A stretch of DNA of 53,703 bases, taken from the NCBI GenBank assembly GCA_964611575.1, contig CAZTAJ010000015.1, positions 1-53,703 on the forward strand, written 5' to 3'. This document shows, piece after piece, positions 9,159 to 17,369 of the stretch. How positions within the stretch are numbered: position 1 is the stretch's first letter; each line of letters begins with the position of its first letter. The position numbers were made by a program, and so were the translations under genes. The notes below the pieces were generated by a model. The model saw only the letters and a list, made by a program, of their open reading frames with translations. It made no database searches and was not told the DNA's origin. The DNA is from CAITUY01 sp964611575 (lineage in GTDB: Bacteria; Verrucomicrobiota; Kiritimatiellia; CAIKKV01; CAITUY01).

Positions 9159-9303
9159 GGTTGATCGAGGCATTCAACCGCAGCGATATGACTGGGGCCC
9201 GGGAGTTGCAGGCACACGCGGCGGCCATCATCGAAACGTCCGATTGGAAGCGGACGTTTCTTTCCCGCCCTAAAACCATGTTGCAGTCACAGGGCGTCCC
9301 GAT
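9152..9303 (+). pseudogene. C-terminal fragment of a DapA/NanA-type aldolase (dihydrodipicolinate synthase family)
   Basis: In the frame containing 9155 the sequence reads 'MRLIEAFNRSDMTGARELQ' followed by 'AAAIIETSDWKRTF' and 'LQSQGVPI'. The '(L/I)x-E-A-F-N-x-x-D-x-x-x-A-R-E-L-Q' helix is typical of the C-terminal three-helix bundle of the N-acetylneuraminate lyase / dihydrodipicolinate synthase family. The barrel is absent. It abuts the stop of the opposite-strand ADP-ribosylglycohydrolase gene. Together with the preceding sialidase and esterase pieces it suggests a lost sialic-acid catabolic set. Confidence 0.5.
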
Positions 9304-10632
9304 TCAAACACCCCAGACACGGCGGGCCTGCTTTGTGAAACGCCGGAGCAAATCGTCTATTCGGAACTTCGGCTGGCCGATCAGGTAGGAATGGACGGTG
9401 TTGTTGAACCGGCGGTGCCAGCGCGACGGGATGCCCTGTCTGCCCACCACGGCGCCCACAATACTGCCGGCGGTGGCGGCGGTGCAGTCGTTGTCCATGC
9501 CCATCGCCACGGTCTCGCCGATGACGCGGGTGAAGTCCGTTCCCCCAATGGTGATGCCGAAGACCGTCAGGCACGCATTGTTGATGGTGTGGACGGTGTG
9601 CATGCCGTCGAAGCGCTTATCAACCGCCGCGCGGGCCTGGCGGTAATCGTGGATCTTCGGGGCCGTTTCGAGCGCCCACCGGACGCCGTCGGCCAGGGCG
9701 CAGTCCGCCGGGATTTCGGAGAGGGCGACGACCAGCGCCTCGCGGGGATCGTTCAAGGCAAAGGCGGCGGCGATCGCGGCGGAGAAATACATGGCGCCGT
9801 AGATGCCGTTGCGGCGATGACTGAGATACGCATCATGCCAGGCCATCGTTGCCGCTCGTTCGGGCCAGGCCGGGGCCATGTAGCCCCAGGGATCGGACCG
9901 AATGTCCGCGCCGATCAACTCGAGATAGGGATTCCCCTTCTCCCCGGCCTTGAGCGCCGGCACCCGGGCCTTGAGGTTCTCCAGCGCCACATGTTCGGCC
10001 GTGCAGGCCATGGGCAGGTATTTCAGCCAGGCCCTGCCCATGTCGGCCACGGAGAAGTCGGGGCCGTATTGCTCCGCCACAAGGAGTCCGAGGAGGGTGT
10101 AGGCGATGTCGTCATCCACCGGCACGCCGTCCATCTTGCCGCGCGTGTAGGCTTCCCGTGTGCAATTCTGGTAGCGCAGGCCGTAAGGATCCGGCACGCG
10201 GGGCCAGTAGTCGGTGGGCGGGAAAGCCACGCCGGTCTCACGGGCCAGTTCCTCCATGCCTTTGACAGACCACAACTCCACCGGCGCGCCGAGCGTGCAG
10301 CCGGCCATGCGGCCAAGCAGGGCGCCTTCGAGGCGCTCGCGGTAGTCGGCAGGCTTGAACGCGGTCCACAGTATGCGGGGGCCGGCCGGCCGCAAACCCC
10401 GGATGCGCTTGAGATCGCTGGGCTCGCGGGCGGCAAACGTCGTGTCGCCGGGCAATCGCCGCAAGGCGGTGACGGCCGACTGCAGGTCACGGAGCGCCCG
10501 GTCAAATACGGGTTGAATACCGCGGGCGCCGTATTCGTGCTTCTGCATGCCGTACAGCTTCAACTGTTCGATCGTTTCCGCGAACCCGTGGGCGTCAGGA
10601 TAGTGCCGGGATTCTTTTGCAGGACTCTTCAT
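9304..10632 (-). CDS. ADP-ribosylglycohydrolase (ARH/DraG) family protein
   Basis: A 442-residue protein. The core begins near residue 113 with 'LEGALLGRMAGCTLGAPVE'. It has the metal-binding motifs 'DGVPVDDDIAYTLLGLL' in the middle and 'AMGMDNDCTAATAGSIVGAV' near the end; these Asp residues bind the two Mg ions of ARH enzymes. The N-terminal 110 residues are an extension not seen in DraG. The start ATG (10630-10632) has GGAG about 9 bases upstream; the frame is open further back without a plausible start. No signal peptide, so cytoplasmic. It lies 17 bases after the CBM9/DUF6067-like gene. In catabolic clusters these enzymes are often annotated as ADP-ribosyl hydrolases but may act on other ribosides or glycosides, so the actual substrate is uncertain. 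Confidence 0.85.
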   Translation of the reverse strand: MKSPAKESRHYPDAHGFAETIEQLKLYGMQKHEYGARGIQPVFDRALRDLQSAVTALRRLPGDTTFAAREPSDLKRIRGLRPAGPRILWTAFKPADYRERLEGALLGRMAGCTLGAPVELWSVKGMEELARETGVAFPPTDYWPRVPDPYGLRYQNCTREAYTRGKMDGVPVDDDIAYTLLGLLVAEQYGPDFSVADMGRAWLKYLPMACTAEHVALENLKARVPALKAGEKGNPYLELIGADIRSDPWGYMAPAWPERAATMAWHDAYLSHRRNGIYGAMYFSAAIAAAFALNDPREALVVALSEIPADCALADGVRWALETAPKIHDYRQARAAVDKRFDGMHTVHTINNACLTVFGITIGGTDFTRVIGETVAMGMDNDCTAATAGSIVGAVVGRQGIPSRWHRRFNNTVHSYLIGQPKFRIDDLLRRFTKQARRVWGV

Positions 10633-10649
10633 GGGGTTGTCTCCGATCT

Positions 10650-13600
10650 TTACGGCCACAGGAGCAACCGGTACTCGTGCGAGGGCACGTCCACGGTGGC
10701 GGTGATCTGCCCATCCTTCAGCGAAGCCTCGAGCGGGAGCCCCGTCTCGGCGTCGATCAATTGCGACGCCGCGGCCGGGCGTTTGCCGGCGATCAGACGC
10801 ACCTCCGTCTTCGCCGCGCCGACGCCGGTGTTCAACAACGCGACGAGCACCGCGCCGCCTTTCGGATTGCAGTAGAGCGCCGCCAGCACCTCCGGCGCCG
10901 ACGTGCGCACCCAGTCGGCATTCCGCCAATAGGGCACGAATTCCGCCGGCCCATCAAACAGCCCGAACGACTTCAGCGCGCCCCGCACGCGGGTCACTTC
11001 CGCCGCGGCCACGCCGCCCGAGCATCCGACATCGTGCAGCAGGCAGAGCCCGAGCACGCTGCGGCTGGCGTGGACGTCGGTGACGTTGCTGCGCAGGAAG
11101 GACGGCACGTTGCGCCGCATGCGGGTCATGCCCCGAAAGCGCGCCACGGGTTCAAGTTGCTCCCGCTCCACGTCGAGCACCTGCGACACGATATCGTAAT
11201 AGCGGACCTGGGACAGCGTGTCGAAGAGGTCCTGCCCGTGGCCGTACACGTAGGCGTCCATCTCCGTGAGCCAGAGCCCGCCGGCGAAGGAGAACACGGG
11301 ACTGTACGAGGTGAAGTTGATGGGCTCACGGCCGGCCTCGCGATACATCACGAACATCCGGCGGAACAACTCATGCCGGTTGAAGACACAATACTTCGGC
11401 CGCACCGTGCCGTCGGGCGTCGTGTAGGCGCGATCGGTGGACGTGTTCCGCCCGGCCCAGATGGGCTGGTTGTCGAACCAGTAGCCGTTGATGCCCAGCT
11501 TCTCCATGTTCTGCCGGTAGTGCCAGATACGGCAGTCCACGCAGCTTTGCGTGAGGTCGGCAACCGTGGGTCCCAGCCGCTTGGGCTGGCCGCGCCAGTC
11601 CTGTCGCAGGCCGCCGTGCCACGGCACCTGCGCGTGCAGGTCGGAATCCGGGAATTCCGGCGTCGGATCGGGCGGGGTCTGCCCGATCCACTCGCCCCCG
11701 AACGTATCGAATTCCTCCATCCCCTGCCCCAGCATCATGCCGGAGTTGTAGAGAATGATCGGCGGGAACGGCTGCGGCGCGTTGGTCGCGGTGCGGCCGG
11801 TCCACTTGTCGATCGCCTCGCGCGTCCGCCGATAGCCGTCCTCCGACCCCGGCGTAATCGAGTCAATGCCGTTGCCCCAGTAGGCGTAACCCGCCGTGTC
11901 GTGAAAGCGCGGGGCCACGCCCCACTGCACGGCGCGGAAGTCCGTGCTCATCGGCCGCACGGGGTTGGCCAGCACGGCGAACGTGGCCCGCACCGGCGCG
12001 CCGGGCGCCAGCGTCGCCGGCACATTGACCAGCGCCATGCGCAGGCTCACGCCGTCCGCATCGCGCACGATCCGCTGGGAGGCGTTGGAGTAACTCAACC
12101 GCCAGCCCTCGTCGCTGTCCGCGTACCACCACAGCGCCACGTCGCCATTACCCACCGCAATGGCCGGCGTGAACAGGTTGTCCCGTTTCGACACATTGTT
12201 CCATAGTTCCCCGACCTTTTTCGCCAATCCGCCATAGAACCAGGCGGACCGGTACCCGTAGTACGTATCCGGATACGCGCCAAAGGGGATCACTAGCTCG
12301 ATCCCCTGCACCTTCACCGCCTGCGCCGCCGAGATTGTGAGGCTCACCTGGTACCAGCCGTCGTATTGCAGGAAACTCTCGGTCTTCAAGCTCAACCCGG
12401 CCGCCTCGCCCTGCCCCTCCAGCCGCACGAGACCGTCGGCAGCTTTCACGATGCGCGTGGGGCCCCGGAACGTCTCGCGTTGTCCGCCCTCGCCCACGAC
12501 ATCCAGCCGCGTCGGCCCGCAGATCGCCGCTTCGCCGACCTGCGCCTCGGGCGTCGCGGTTACCGCGCCCGGCAGGCCGCACACGCCGACCGCGTAGGAC
12601 CGGCCCCACGGCTGCATCGCCGTGCGCGCGGCGTTGAGGCGGATCGGCGTGAAGGGGCTGTACACCTTGTCAGAAGCCCCCACCGTGTTGTGTTCCCACG
12701 GAAAGACCTTGCGCACGAAATGATTGGTCACGGCGACCCCGACCGACTGCCCGTCGGCTGTCGCCAGTCGCCCGACCAGCGTGTAAGCGCCCTCCGCCAA
12801 CGTGACGTCGGCCCAGTGCGCGCGGGCCTTCCCGCCCGCCAGCGTCAGTGTCGCCTCGCGAATGATTCTGCCGCCGTCGGCGCGGCGCAGTTCGACGCTG
12901 GCCTGCGTGGCTTGCTTCACGGCGGCGGGCAACGTGGGCGCCGTCAGGTCCACCCACACGTCCATGGAGTTGAAGTACGGGTAGTTGGCGCACCGCAGGT
13001 CCCAGATCTCCTTGAGCGGCGCATCGAACGGCCAGAAGCGCGCGAAGGTCCGATACTGCGCCACCCCGAGAGGCTGAAACTGCAGCATCTGGCTGTAGAG
13101 GTGGTCCCCCCCGGCATCGGCCTCGATCACCACCCGGCCGCTCCACCCCTCGGGCAGGCTGAGATGATGCGCCCCGAGCGGCACGAGCGCCGATTGCCCC
13201 GGTTCAAGGGTCAGCGCCTTGGCCTCGGATTGCAGCACCTGCGCGCCACATTCGGCGTTGACCTTGAACGCGACGTCGCGACGGCGGTCGGTCGGATTGC
13301 TCACCCGCACCGTCGGGCTGAAGTCCAACCGCGTCAGGTCGCCCAACTCGACGACCTGGAACGCCGGCACCCCGCCGCTGAAGAGCAGGAAGCCGAAGTT
13401 GCCCGGGACCCAGTTGGCCGAGCCATTCCACTCGGCCTGCAGATCGCCGGCATGATTCCGGCCATAACTGATGAGCGTACGCCATGCCGTCCCGTTCGTC
13501 GGCGCCTGAGCCAACCCGAAGCCGGCAAACGGGATCGCCATCTCCACTTCCCAGACGTTGCTGGCCACAGACGCCTTGACCGCGGCCCCGCTTTCCCAGG

Positions 13601-14102
13601 CGATGCCCGCCGTGTGCCGGTTCTTGCCGCGGTCCGACTCGGTCACCTTCTGGTCGCTGAACACGCCGACGGGATTGAGCTTGAACGTGTAGGTGGCATC
13701 GCCGAACACAAACGCCAACCACCAATGGTCTTCGCCTTCGATGACATCGGCGGCATCGTGCGCCCGCTTGCCGACACGCAGGTCAGCCGGGCGCTGGCAA
13801 CGCAGGCCGACATAGAGGTTCGTGGCATCGTACCCCACCCACGTCCACCCTTGCATCGCCGGCGGGAGCACGCAGGGCAGGCCGGCCAGGCTGAACCCGG
13901 TGAAGCCGACGGCGTCCTGCCACTCGCTCTGGCCGATCGTCCCGTCAATCACCGGCGGCCGCGACATCAGGGGCACCCCGGCTTGCGGCACGGCGCTGCT
14001 GTATAGCCCGCCCGGCAATCGTGCCGCCGCCGTGGCCCAGTCGCCTCCCAGCAAAATGAGCCCCGCCACCATCGCCAACCCGACCACGTCCTGCCTGCGC
14101 AT
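10650..14102 (-). CDS. Large secreted glycan-active protein, CBM9-like plus DUF6067/GH-like domain
   Basis: An 1150-residue protein. The ATG at 14100-14102 has a strong AGGAGG upstream and a signal peptide ('VVGLAMVAGLILLGGDWATAA'; cleavage about residue 26). Residues about 35-235 resemble CBM9-like carbohydrate-binding or DOMON-type sandwiches: 'PPVIDGTIGQSEWQDA', 'NLYVGLRCQ', 'EDHWWLAFVFGDATYTFKL'. The remainder has beta-rich stretches and then a TIM-barrel-like part with 'GINGYWFDNQPIWAGRNTS', 'LWLTEMDAYVYGHGQDLFD' and 'HDVGCSGGVAAAEV', ending in a beta domain 'PSHEYRLLLWP'. This order resembles DUF6067 glycoside-hydrolase-like proteins of Lentisphaerae and Kiritimatiellae. Assignment beyond that is uncertain. 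It is followed at 17 bases by the ADP-ribosylglycohydrolase gene. Confidence 0.7.
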   Translation of the reverse strand: MRRQDVVGLAMVAGLILLGGDWATAAARLPGGLYSSAVPQAGVPLMSRPPVIDGTIGQSEWQDAVGFTGFSLAGLPCVLPPAMQGWTWVGYDATNLYVGLRCQRPADLRVGKRAHDAADVIEGEDHWWLAFVFGDATYTFKLNPVGVFSDQKVTESDRGKNRHTAGIAWESGAAVKASVASNVWEVEMAIPFAGFGLAQAPTNGTAWRTLISYGRNHAGDLQAEWNGSANWVPGNFGFLLFSGGVPAFQVVELGDLTRLDFSPTVRVSNPTDRRRDVAFKVNAECGAQVLQSEAKALTLEPGQSALVPLGAHHLSLPEGWSGRVVIEADAGGDHLYSQMLQFQPLGVAQYRTFARFWPFDAPLKEIWDLRCANYPYFNSMDVWVDLTAPTLPAAVKQATQASVELRRADGGRIIREATLTLAGGKARAHWADVTLAEGAYTLVGRLATADGQSVGVAVTNHFVRKVFPWEHNTVGASDKVYSPFTPIRLNAARTAMQPWGRSYAVGVCGLPGAVTATPEAQVGEAAICGPTRLDVVGEGGQRETFRGPTRIVKAADGLVRLEGQGEAAGLSLKTESFLQYDGWYQVSLTISAAQAVKVQGIELVIPFGAYPDTYYGYRSAWFYGGLAKKVGELWNNVSKRDNLFTPAIAVGNGDVALWWYADSDEGWRLSYSNASQRIVRDADGVSLRMALVNVPATLAPGAPVRATFAVLANPVRPMSTDFRAVQWGVAPRFHDTAGYAYWGNGIDSITPGSEDGYRRTREAIDKWTGRTATNAPQPFPPIILYNSGMMLGQGMEEFDTFGGEWIGQTPPDPTPEFPDSDLHAQVPWHGGLRQDWRGQPKRLGPTVADLTQSCVDCRIWHYRQNMEKLGINGYWFDNQPIWAGRNTSTDRAYTTPDGTVRPKYCVFNRHELFRRMFVMYREAGREPINFTSYSPVFSFAGGLWLTEMDAYVYGHGQDLFDTLSQVRYYDIVSQVLDVEREQLEPVARFRGMTRMRRNVPSFLRSNVTDVHASRSVLGLCLLHDVGCSGGVAAAEVTRVRGALKSFGLFDGPAEFVPYWRNADWVRTSAPEVLAALYCNPKGGAVLVALLNTGVGAAKTEVRLIAGKRPAAASQLIDAETGLPLEASLKDGQITATVDVPSHEYRLLLWP

Positions 14103-14263
14103 AGCCTGCCTCCTGTGATAAAGCTGAAGGGTGACTTTCGACCATTGCTCCACACGAGTCAAGGTCTGCGGAGACTGACGACGGAACAATGCCGGCGCGG
14201 GAGCGATTAGTTTGACGGCGGAGAGGGGTTGTGGTTCAGTCAACCCCCTGTGCGAGTACACTT

Positions 14264-15454
14264 ATGACCCTTTGCATCCATCTCAAGAGGGGCCGCGAGG
14301 TCCCCATCGTCCGGGGGCATCCCTGGATCATGTCCGGTGCCATTGCCCGCCTGGAAGGCGACAAACAGGAGGACGAAGCGGACATCATGACCGCGGACGG
14401 CGTCCTGGTCGGCCGGGCGACGGTCCACCCCGCATCGGAGATCCGCGCGCGACTTTTCTCGACCGTCGCCGGCGAGAGTCTTGACGCCGCCGGACTGCGG
14501 GCCCGACTGACCCTCGCCGCCGCGCGGCGCCGGCGCTGGCTGCCGGATGCTGAAGCTCAACGGATTGTCTTTTCGGAAAGCGACGGCCTGCCGGGGCTGA
14601 TTGTGGACCGCTATGGATCCGTTCTCGTGATGCAGATTCTCACGGCGCCGATGGATCGCCGGCGCGACACCATCGTGGCGATTCTCCAGGACCTGTTTCA
14701 CCCGCAGGCCATCTGGGAACGATCGGATGTCGACGTGCGCCGCCATGAAGGGCTCGAGCCGCGGAAGGGCCTCGTTGCCGGAACCGCGCCCGCGTTTCCC
14801 CTGCCCTTCCTTGACGGCGACTGGACGTTCCTGGCCGACATCGAGAACGGGCACAAAACCGGCTTCTATCTGGACCAGCGCGAGAGCCGGCAACGCGTCG
14901 CTGCCTGGGTGAAGCGACTTGGGGCGCCGCGTGTGTTGAATGTCTTTGCCTACACCGACTCGTTCGGCGTGGTGGCGCTTAAGGCCGGCGCCGCATCGGT
15001 GCTGGCCCTGGACTCCTCCTCCGCCGCGCGCGAACTGGCCGACCGGCAGCACGACCTGAACGGCACGGCTGATCCCGCTCGCCGGGAATACCGCCTGGCC
15101 GATGCCTTTGAAACGCTGCGCGCCCTGCGCGAAAAGGGTGAGACCTTTGACATGGTCATCGTCGACCCGCCGCGGCTCGTGAGCGGCCGCCAGCGGCTGC
15201 ACCCGGGCCTGCGCGCCTACAAGGACATCAACATGCTGGCCCTGCAGGTGCTCAAGCCGGAGGGCGTCCTGATGACGTTCTCCTGCAGCGGACTGGTCGA
15301 CCGGGAATTGTTCGGCAAGGTGCTGGAAGGCGCAGCGCGCGACGCGCACCGTCCCATCTGCATCGTCGAATCACTGGGGCAGCCCCCGGATCACCCGCGC
15401 AAACCGGGCTTCCCCGAATCGGAGTACCTGAAGGGGTTCGTTCTCGCCGGTTGA
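14264..15454 (+). CDS. rlmI: Class I SAM-dependent rRNA methyltransferase, RlmI family
   Basis: A 396-residue protein, the length of E. coli RlmI, which methylates C5 of a cytosine in 23S rRNA. An N-terminal PUA domain is seen in 'VRGHPWIMSGAIARLEG' (about 15-31). The Rossmann methyltransferase follows, with 'RVLNVFAYTDSFGVVALKAG' (SAM site), 'VIVDPPRLVSGRQR' (the DPP motif) and 'LMTFSCSGLVDRELF' (the SCS catalytic cysteine). The start is taken at ATG 14264, giving 'MTLCIHLKRGREVPI'; the frame extends 11 codons further back and no strong ribosome site distinguishes the two. It is the only obvious housekeeping-type gene in this half of the window and is divergent from the 14102 gene, with 161 bases between. 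Confidence 0.88.
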   Translation: MTLCIHLKRGREVPIVRGHPWIMSGAIARLEGDKQEDEADIMTADGVLVGRATVHPASEIRARLFSTVAGESLDAAGLRARLTLAAARRRRWLPDAEAQRIVFSESDGLPGLIVDRYGSVLVMQILTAPMDRRRDTIVAILQDLFHPQAIWERSDVDVRRHEGLEPRKGLVAGTAPAFPLPFLDGDWTFLADIENGHKTGFYLDQRESRQRVAAWVKRLGAPRVLNVFAYTDSFGVVALKAGAASVLALDSSSAARELADRQHDLNGTADPARREYRLADAFETLRALREKGETFDMVIVDPPRLVSGRQRLHPGLRAYKDINMLALQVLKPEGVLMTFSCSGLVDRELFGKVLEGAARDAHRPICIVESLGQPPDHPRKPGFPESEYLKGFVLAG

Positions 15455-15564
15455 GGTCGGGTGGAACTCGACAACGATCACTCGGAGCAGGAATCACGGG
15501 AAGAACCGCTGGCGGCCGGGCCGGGGCATCTGTACGGGATTACGGCGGAACGGCGGCTGGCCGG

Positions 15565-15660
15565 TCATGTCCGCTGCACCTTGAGGCCGGCTCGCCTTGC
15601 TGCAGCAGTCTGCCGCGTGTCGGCAGACACGAAGACGTCGGCTCCCCATTCAAGAGCACA
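15565..15660 (-). pseudogene. PIN-domain (VapC-like) C-terminal remnant
   Basis: The minus frame ending at the TGA at 15565-15567 reads 'ALEWGADVFVSADTRQTAAA' then 'RRAGLKVQRT'. 'L-E-W-G-A-D-x-F-V-(S/T)-x-D-x-R' followed by 'A-A-R-x-A-G-L-K-V' is the usual C-terminal strand-helix-strand of PIN-domain RNases, including the last acidic position. Only about 32 residues are present and the upstream part is replaced by the RAYT left repeat. On the + strand a frame from GTG 15461 ('VELDNDHSEQESREEPL') runs across the same bases; its status is unclear. Confidence 0.5.
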
Positions 15661-15686
15661 CGCGAGTGGGCCGAAGGGTCGGTGGG

Positions 15687-15726
15687 CCGAGGGGTCAGCC
15701 GAGGGGTCAGCCCTGAAGAGAACAAA
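15687..15726. repeat. Left inverted repeat of the RAYT unit with a 12-bp tandem duplication
   Basis: CCGAGGGGTCAG occurs at 15687-15698 and again at 15699-15710, the latter continuing as CCCTGAAGAGAACAAA to 15726. Within the repeat AGGG-CTGAC-CCCT can form a short hairpin, the kind of foldback recognised by RAYT proteins. Confidence 0.75.
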
Positions 15727-15743
15727 TAGGCTTGCCGCCATCC

Positions 15744-16763
15744 TCATTGACCTTGCGGTCCCGCCAGAGTCCTGCTGATGCGTGCAATTCGACGGCTGAT
15801 GGCCTCGTCCCTCTCCATCTGCCTCGCCAACCGTCTCACTTGATAACTCACCGCGGATCCCGTCCGCAACCCCAGCCGCGCCGACACTTCCCGCTGCGTC
15901 AGCCTGGCATGCTTCACCAACATCAATGCGGCCACACCCTTCACAAATCCGCCCCGTCGCCGATCCTTCAATCCCGCGACTGTCACCCCCCACTCCTTCG
16001 CCACCGCCGCTTCCACATCCTCCACGCTTACCCCCGCCAGCGGTTCCCTTCGAAACGACACGTCCTCCACCAGTCGACCTCTGCCCATCGCCTCCTCATG
16101 CCGCTCATCCACCCACTCCCGGAATTTCTCATCCCCGATGCTGCGTGGCGATCGCCACATCTCCCCGGCGAACACCTCGTCCGGCAATCTCAACCCCTCC
16201 TCAACAAACTCCCGATACGCGTGCCGTCGCCCTTCTCCGCGCCCCCCCACCAGTTCCAACATCGGCCCCTCCGACACCACCTCGTACCGCCGGCCCAACC
16301 CGCTGTACCCAGGATAGCTGCTCCACTCGTACGCCCTCAGCACCTCCAACCGCTCCGTAACCGGCTTCCCGTCCATCCCCTTCACATGCACCGGGTTTAG
16401 ATGCACGTACCGGCTCAGCTTCAGCAAGTACTCGTCTCCCGCCACCACACGCGCCCCATAGCGCCCCTGCGTCACATGGCCATGCCGCCGGTGCCTCAGA
16501 TTGAAATATACCGTATACCCCGTCAGCACCGACTGCATGAACCGGCCCAGATTCCCCTGCGGCGTTTCCACCACCGCATGGAAATGATTCCGCATCAGGC
16601 AGAACAGGTACACCCTCACCCCGTGCCGCTCCCCGCTCTCCTTCAACCGCCCCAGCAGGTACACCCGATCCTTGTCGTCCCGGAACAGATCTTCCCGACC
16701 GTTACTCCGCACCGTAACGTGGTAGATCGCCCCCTCATACTCCAGCCTCAGTGACCGTGCCAT
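15744..16763 (-). CDS. REP-associated tyrosine transposase (RAYT, Y1 HUH family) with C-terminal helix-turn-helix
   Basis: A 339-residue protein. The Y1 transposase domain covers about 1-140: 'EGAIYHVTVRSNGREDLF', the HUH motif 'LMRNHFHAVVETP' (H60, H62), and the helix 'FMQSVLTGYTVYFNLRH', which carries candidate catalytic tyrosines Y83 and Y86. 'YVHLNPV' is also typical of RAYTs. The extended C-terminus (about 270-330, 'LVKHARLTQREVSARLGL') looks like a DnaA/sigma-type helix-turn-helix for binding DNA; RAYTs with this tail form a recognised subgroup. A GAGGCGAGGC site precedes the ATG. RAYTs cleave single-stranded REP hairpins and are usually single-copy domesticated genes. Here the gene is enclosed by perfect inverted repeats. 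Confidence 0.92.
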   Translation of the reverse strand: MARSLRLEYEGAIYHVTVRSNGREDLFRDDKDRVYLLGRLKESGERHGVRVYLFCLMRNHFHAVVETPQGNLGRFMQSVLTGYTVYFNLRHRRHGHVTQGRYGARVVAGDEYLLKLSRYVHLNPVHVKGMDGKPVTERLEVLRAYEWSSYPGYSGLGRRYEVVSEGPMLELVGGRGEGRRHAYREFVEEGLRLPDEVFAGEMWRSPRSIGDEKFREWVDERHEEAMGRGRLVEDVSFRREPLAGVSVEDVEAAVAKEWGVTVAGLKDRRRGGFVKGVAALMLVKHARLTQREVSARLGLRTGSAVSYQVRRLARQMERDEAISRRIARISRTLAGPQGQ

Positions 16764-16807
16764 GCCTCGCCTCTACCACCCTCACCCGCCCCACTCAAGT
16801 TCATTCT

Positions 16808-16835
16808 TTGTTCTCTTCAGGGCTGACCCCTCGGA
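16808..16835. repeat. Right inverted repeat of the RAYT unit
   Basis: An exact reverse complement of 15699-15726. It supplies a spurious C-terminal extension ('GSALKRTKNELE') to the interrupted gene at 16836-17357. Confidence 0.8.
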
Positions 16836-17357
16836 GACCCGCAGTTCGACATGGCCAGGCTGGCCGGGCAGCACCTCGGGAACGACGTCCACCCGCACCC
16901 GCCCACCGGCGCGATTGCGCACGCCGACCACGAGCAGGAAGCCGGCGCGGCCAAAGAGCGGAACCAACTCGCTGCGCACATCGAGCGATCGCAAGCGACC
17001 GTCGAGACGCTGGTGATACGTGCCGTGACGCTCGATGCGGTCGGGGAACCAGGTGCCGCCGGCGTAGAGCAGACCGCAGTCGCCTTTCCGGTAATTGCCG
17101 TTGTCCACCACGCGGTGACCGTCCACGACAAACGTCAACCGCAGAACAAGATCACGAGCCGCGATCGGCGGGCTGAACACCGACCCGACGCCGCAGACGG
17201 TCGGCATCAGCGGCTGCACCACAGTCCAGCCGCTGGTGACGGCCATGTGATGCCAGGGCGTGAGGGCCCGGCGCAGATCCAGTCCGAAACCTTCCGTTCC
17301 TGCGAGTGTCGCCGCCATGCCCGTAGCGTGCACATTAAGGCTTGAGAGGTCACGCAA
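16836..17357 (-). pseudogene. N-terminal part of a putative glycan-active enzyme, interrupted by the RAYT unit
   Basis: About 174 residues remain before the frame enters the RAYT right repeat. Visible stretches are 'VQPLMPTVCGVGSVFSPPI', 'LVLRLTFVVDGHRVVDNGNY' and 'LLYAGGTWFPDRIERHGTYH', all beta-rich. This looks like the N-terminal sandwich domain of a large glycosidase (GH37/GH63/GH116-like), but no firm family could be named. The start is unclear: TTG at 17357, GTG or ATG a few codons later. The expected catalytic part is missing; it is not found on the other side of the RAYT unit, so a deletion accompanied or followed the insertion. It lies 12 bases downstream of the SGNH gene, so it was the last gene of the large cluster. 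Confidence 0.55.
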
Positions 17358-17369
17358 GAAACGGCGGTC

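Larger units (their letters stand above)
15699..16835. mobile_element. RAYT unit bounded by perfect 28-bp inverted repeats
   Basis: The left end is 15699-15726, starting CCGAGGGGTCAGCCCTGAAG; its exact reverse complement is at 16808-16835. All 28 bases match. The only gene inside is the RAYT transposase at 15744-16763. Just outside the left end, the first 12 bases of the repeat (CCGAGGGGTCAG) are present once more at 15687-15698. The right end interrupts the reading frame at 16836-17357 and the left end abuts a PIN-domain remnant. No clear target duplication was found. Confidence 0.8.

Noticed and set aside
12366..14006. A 546-codon + strand open frame opposite the CBM9/DUF6067-like gene
   Set aside because: Arginine/histidine-rich translation with no motifs, antisense to a gene with signal peptide and strong ribosome site.
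14240..15349. A 369-codon minus frame opposite the RlmI gene
   Set aside because: RlmI motifs on the + strand are unambiguous; the opposite frame is a shadow.
15461..15778. A 105-codon + frame starting 'VELDNDHSEQESREE'
   Set aside because: The first 35 codons may be a gene start, but it continues antisense to a PIN remnant and into the RAYT end, so no product is supported.
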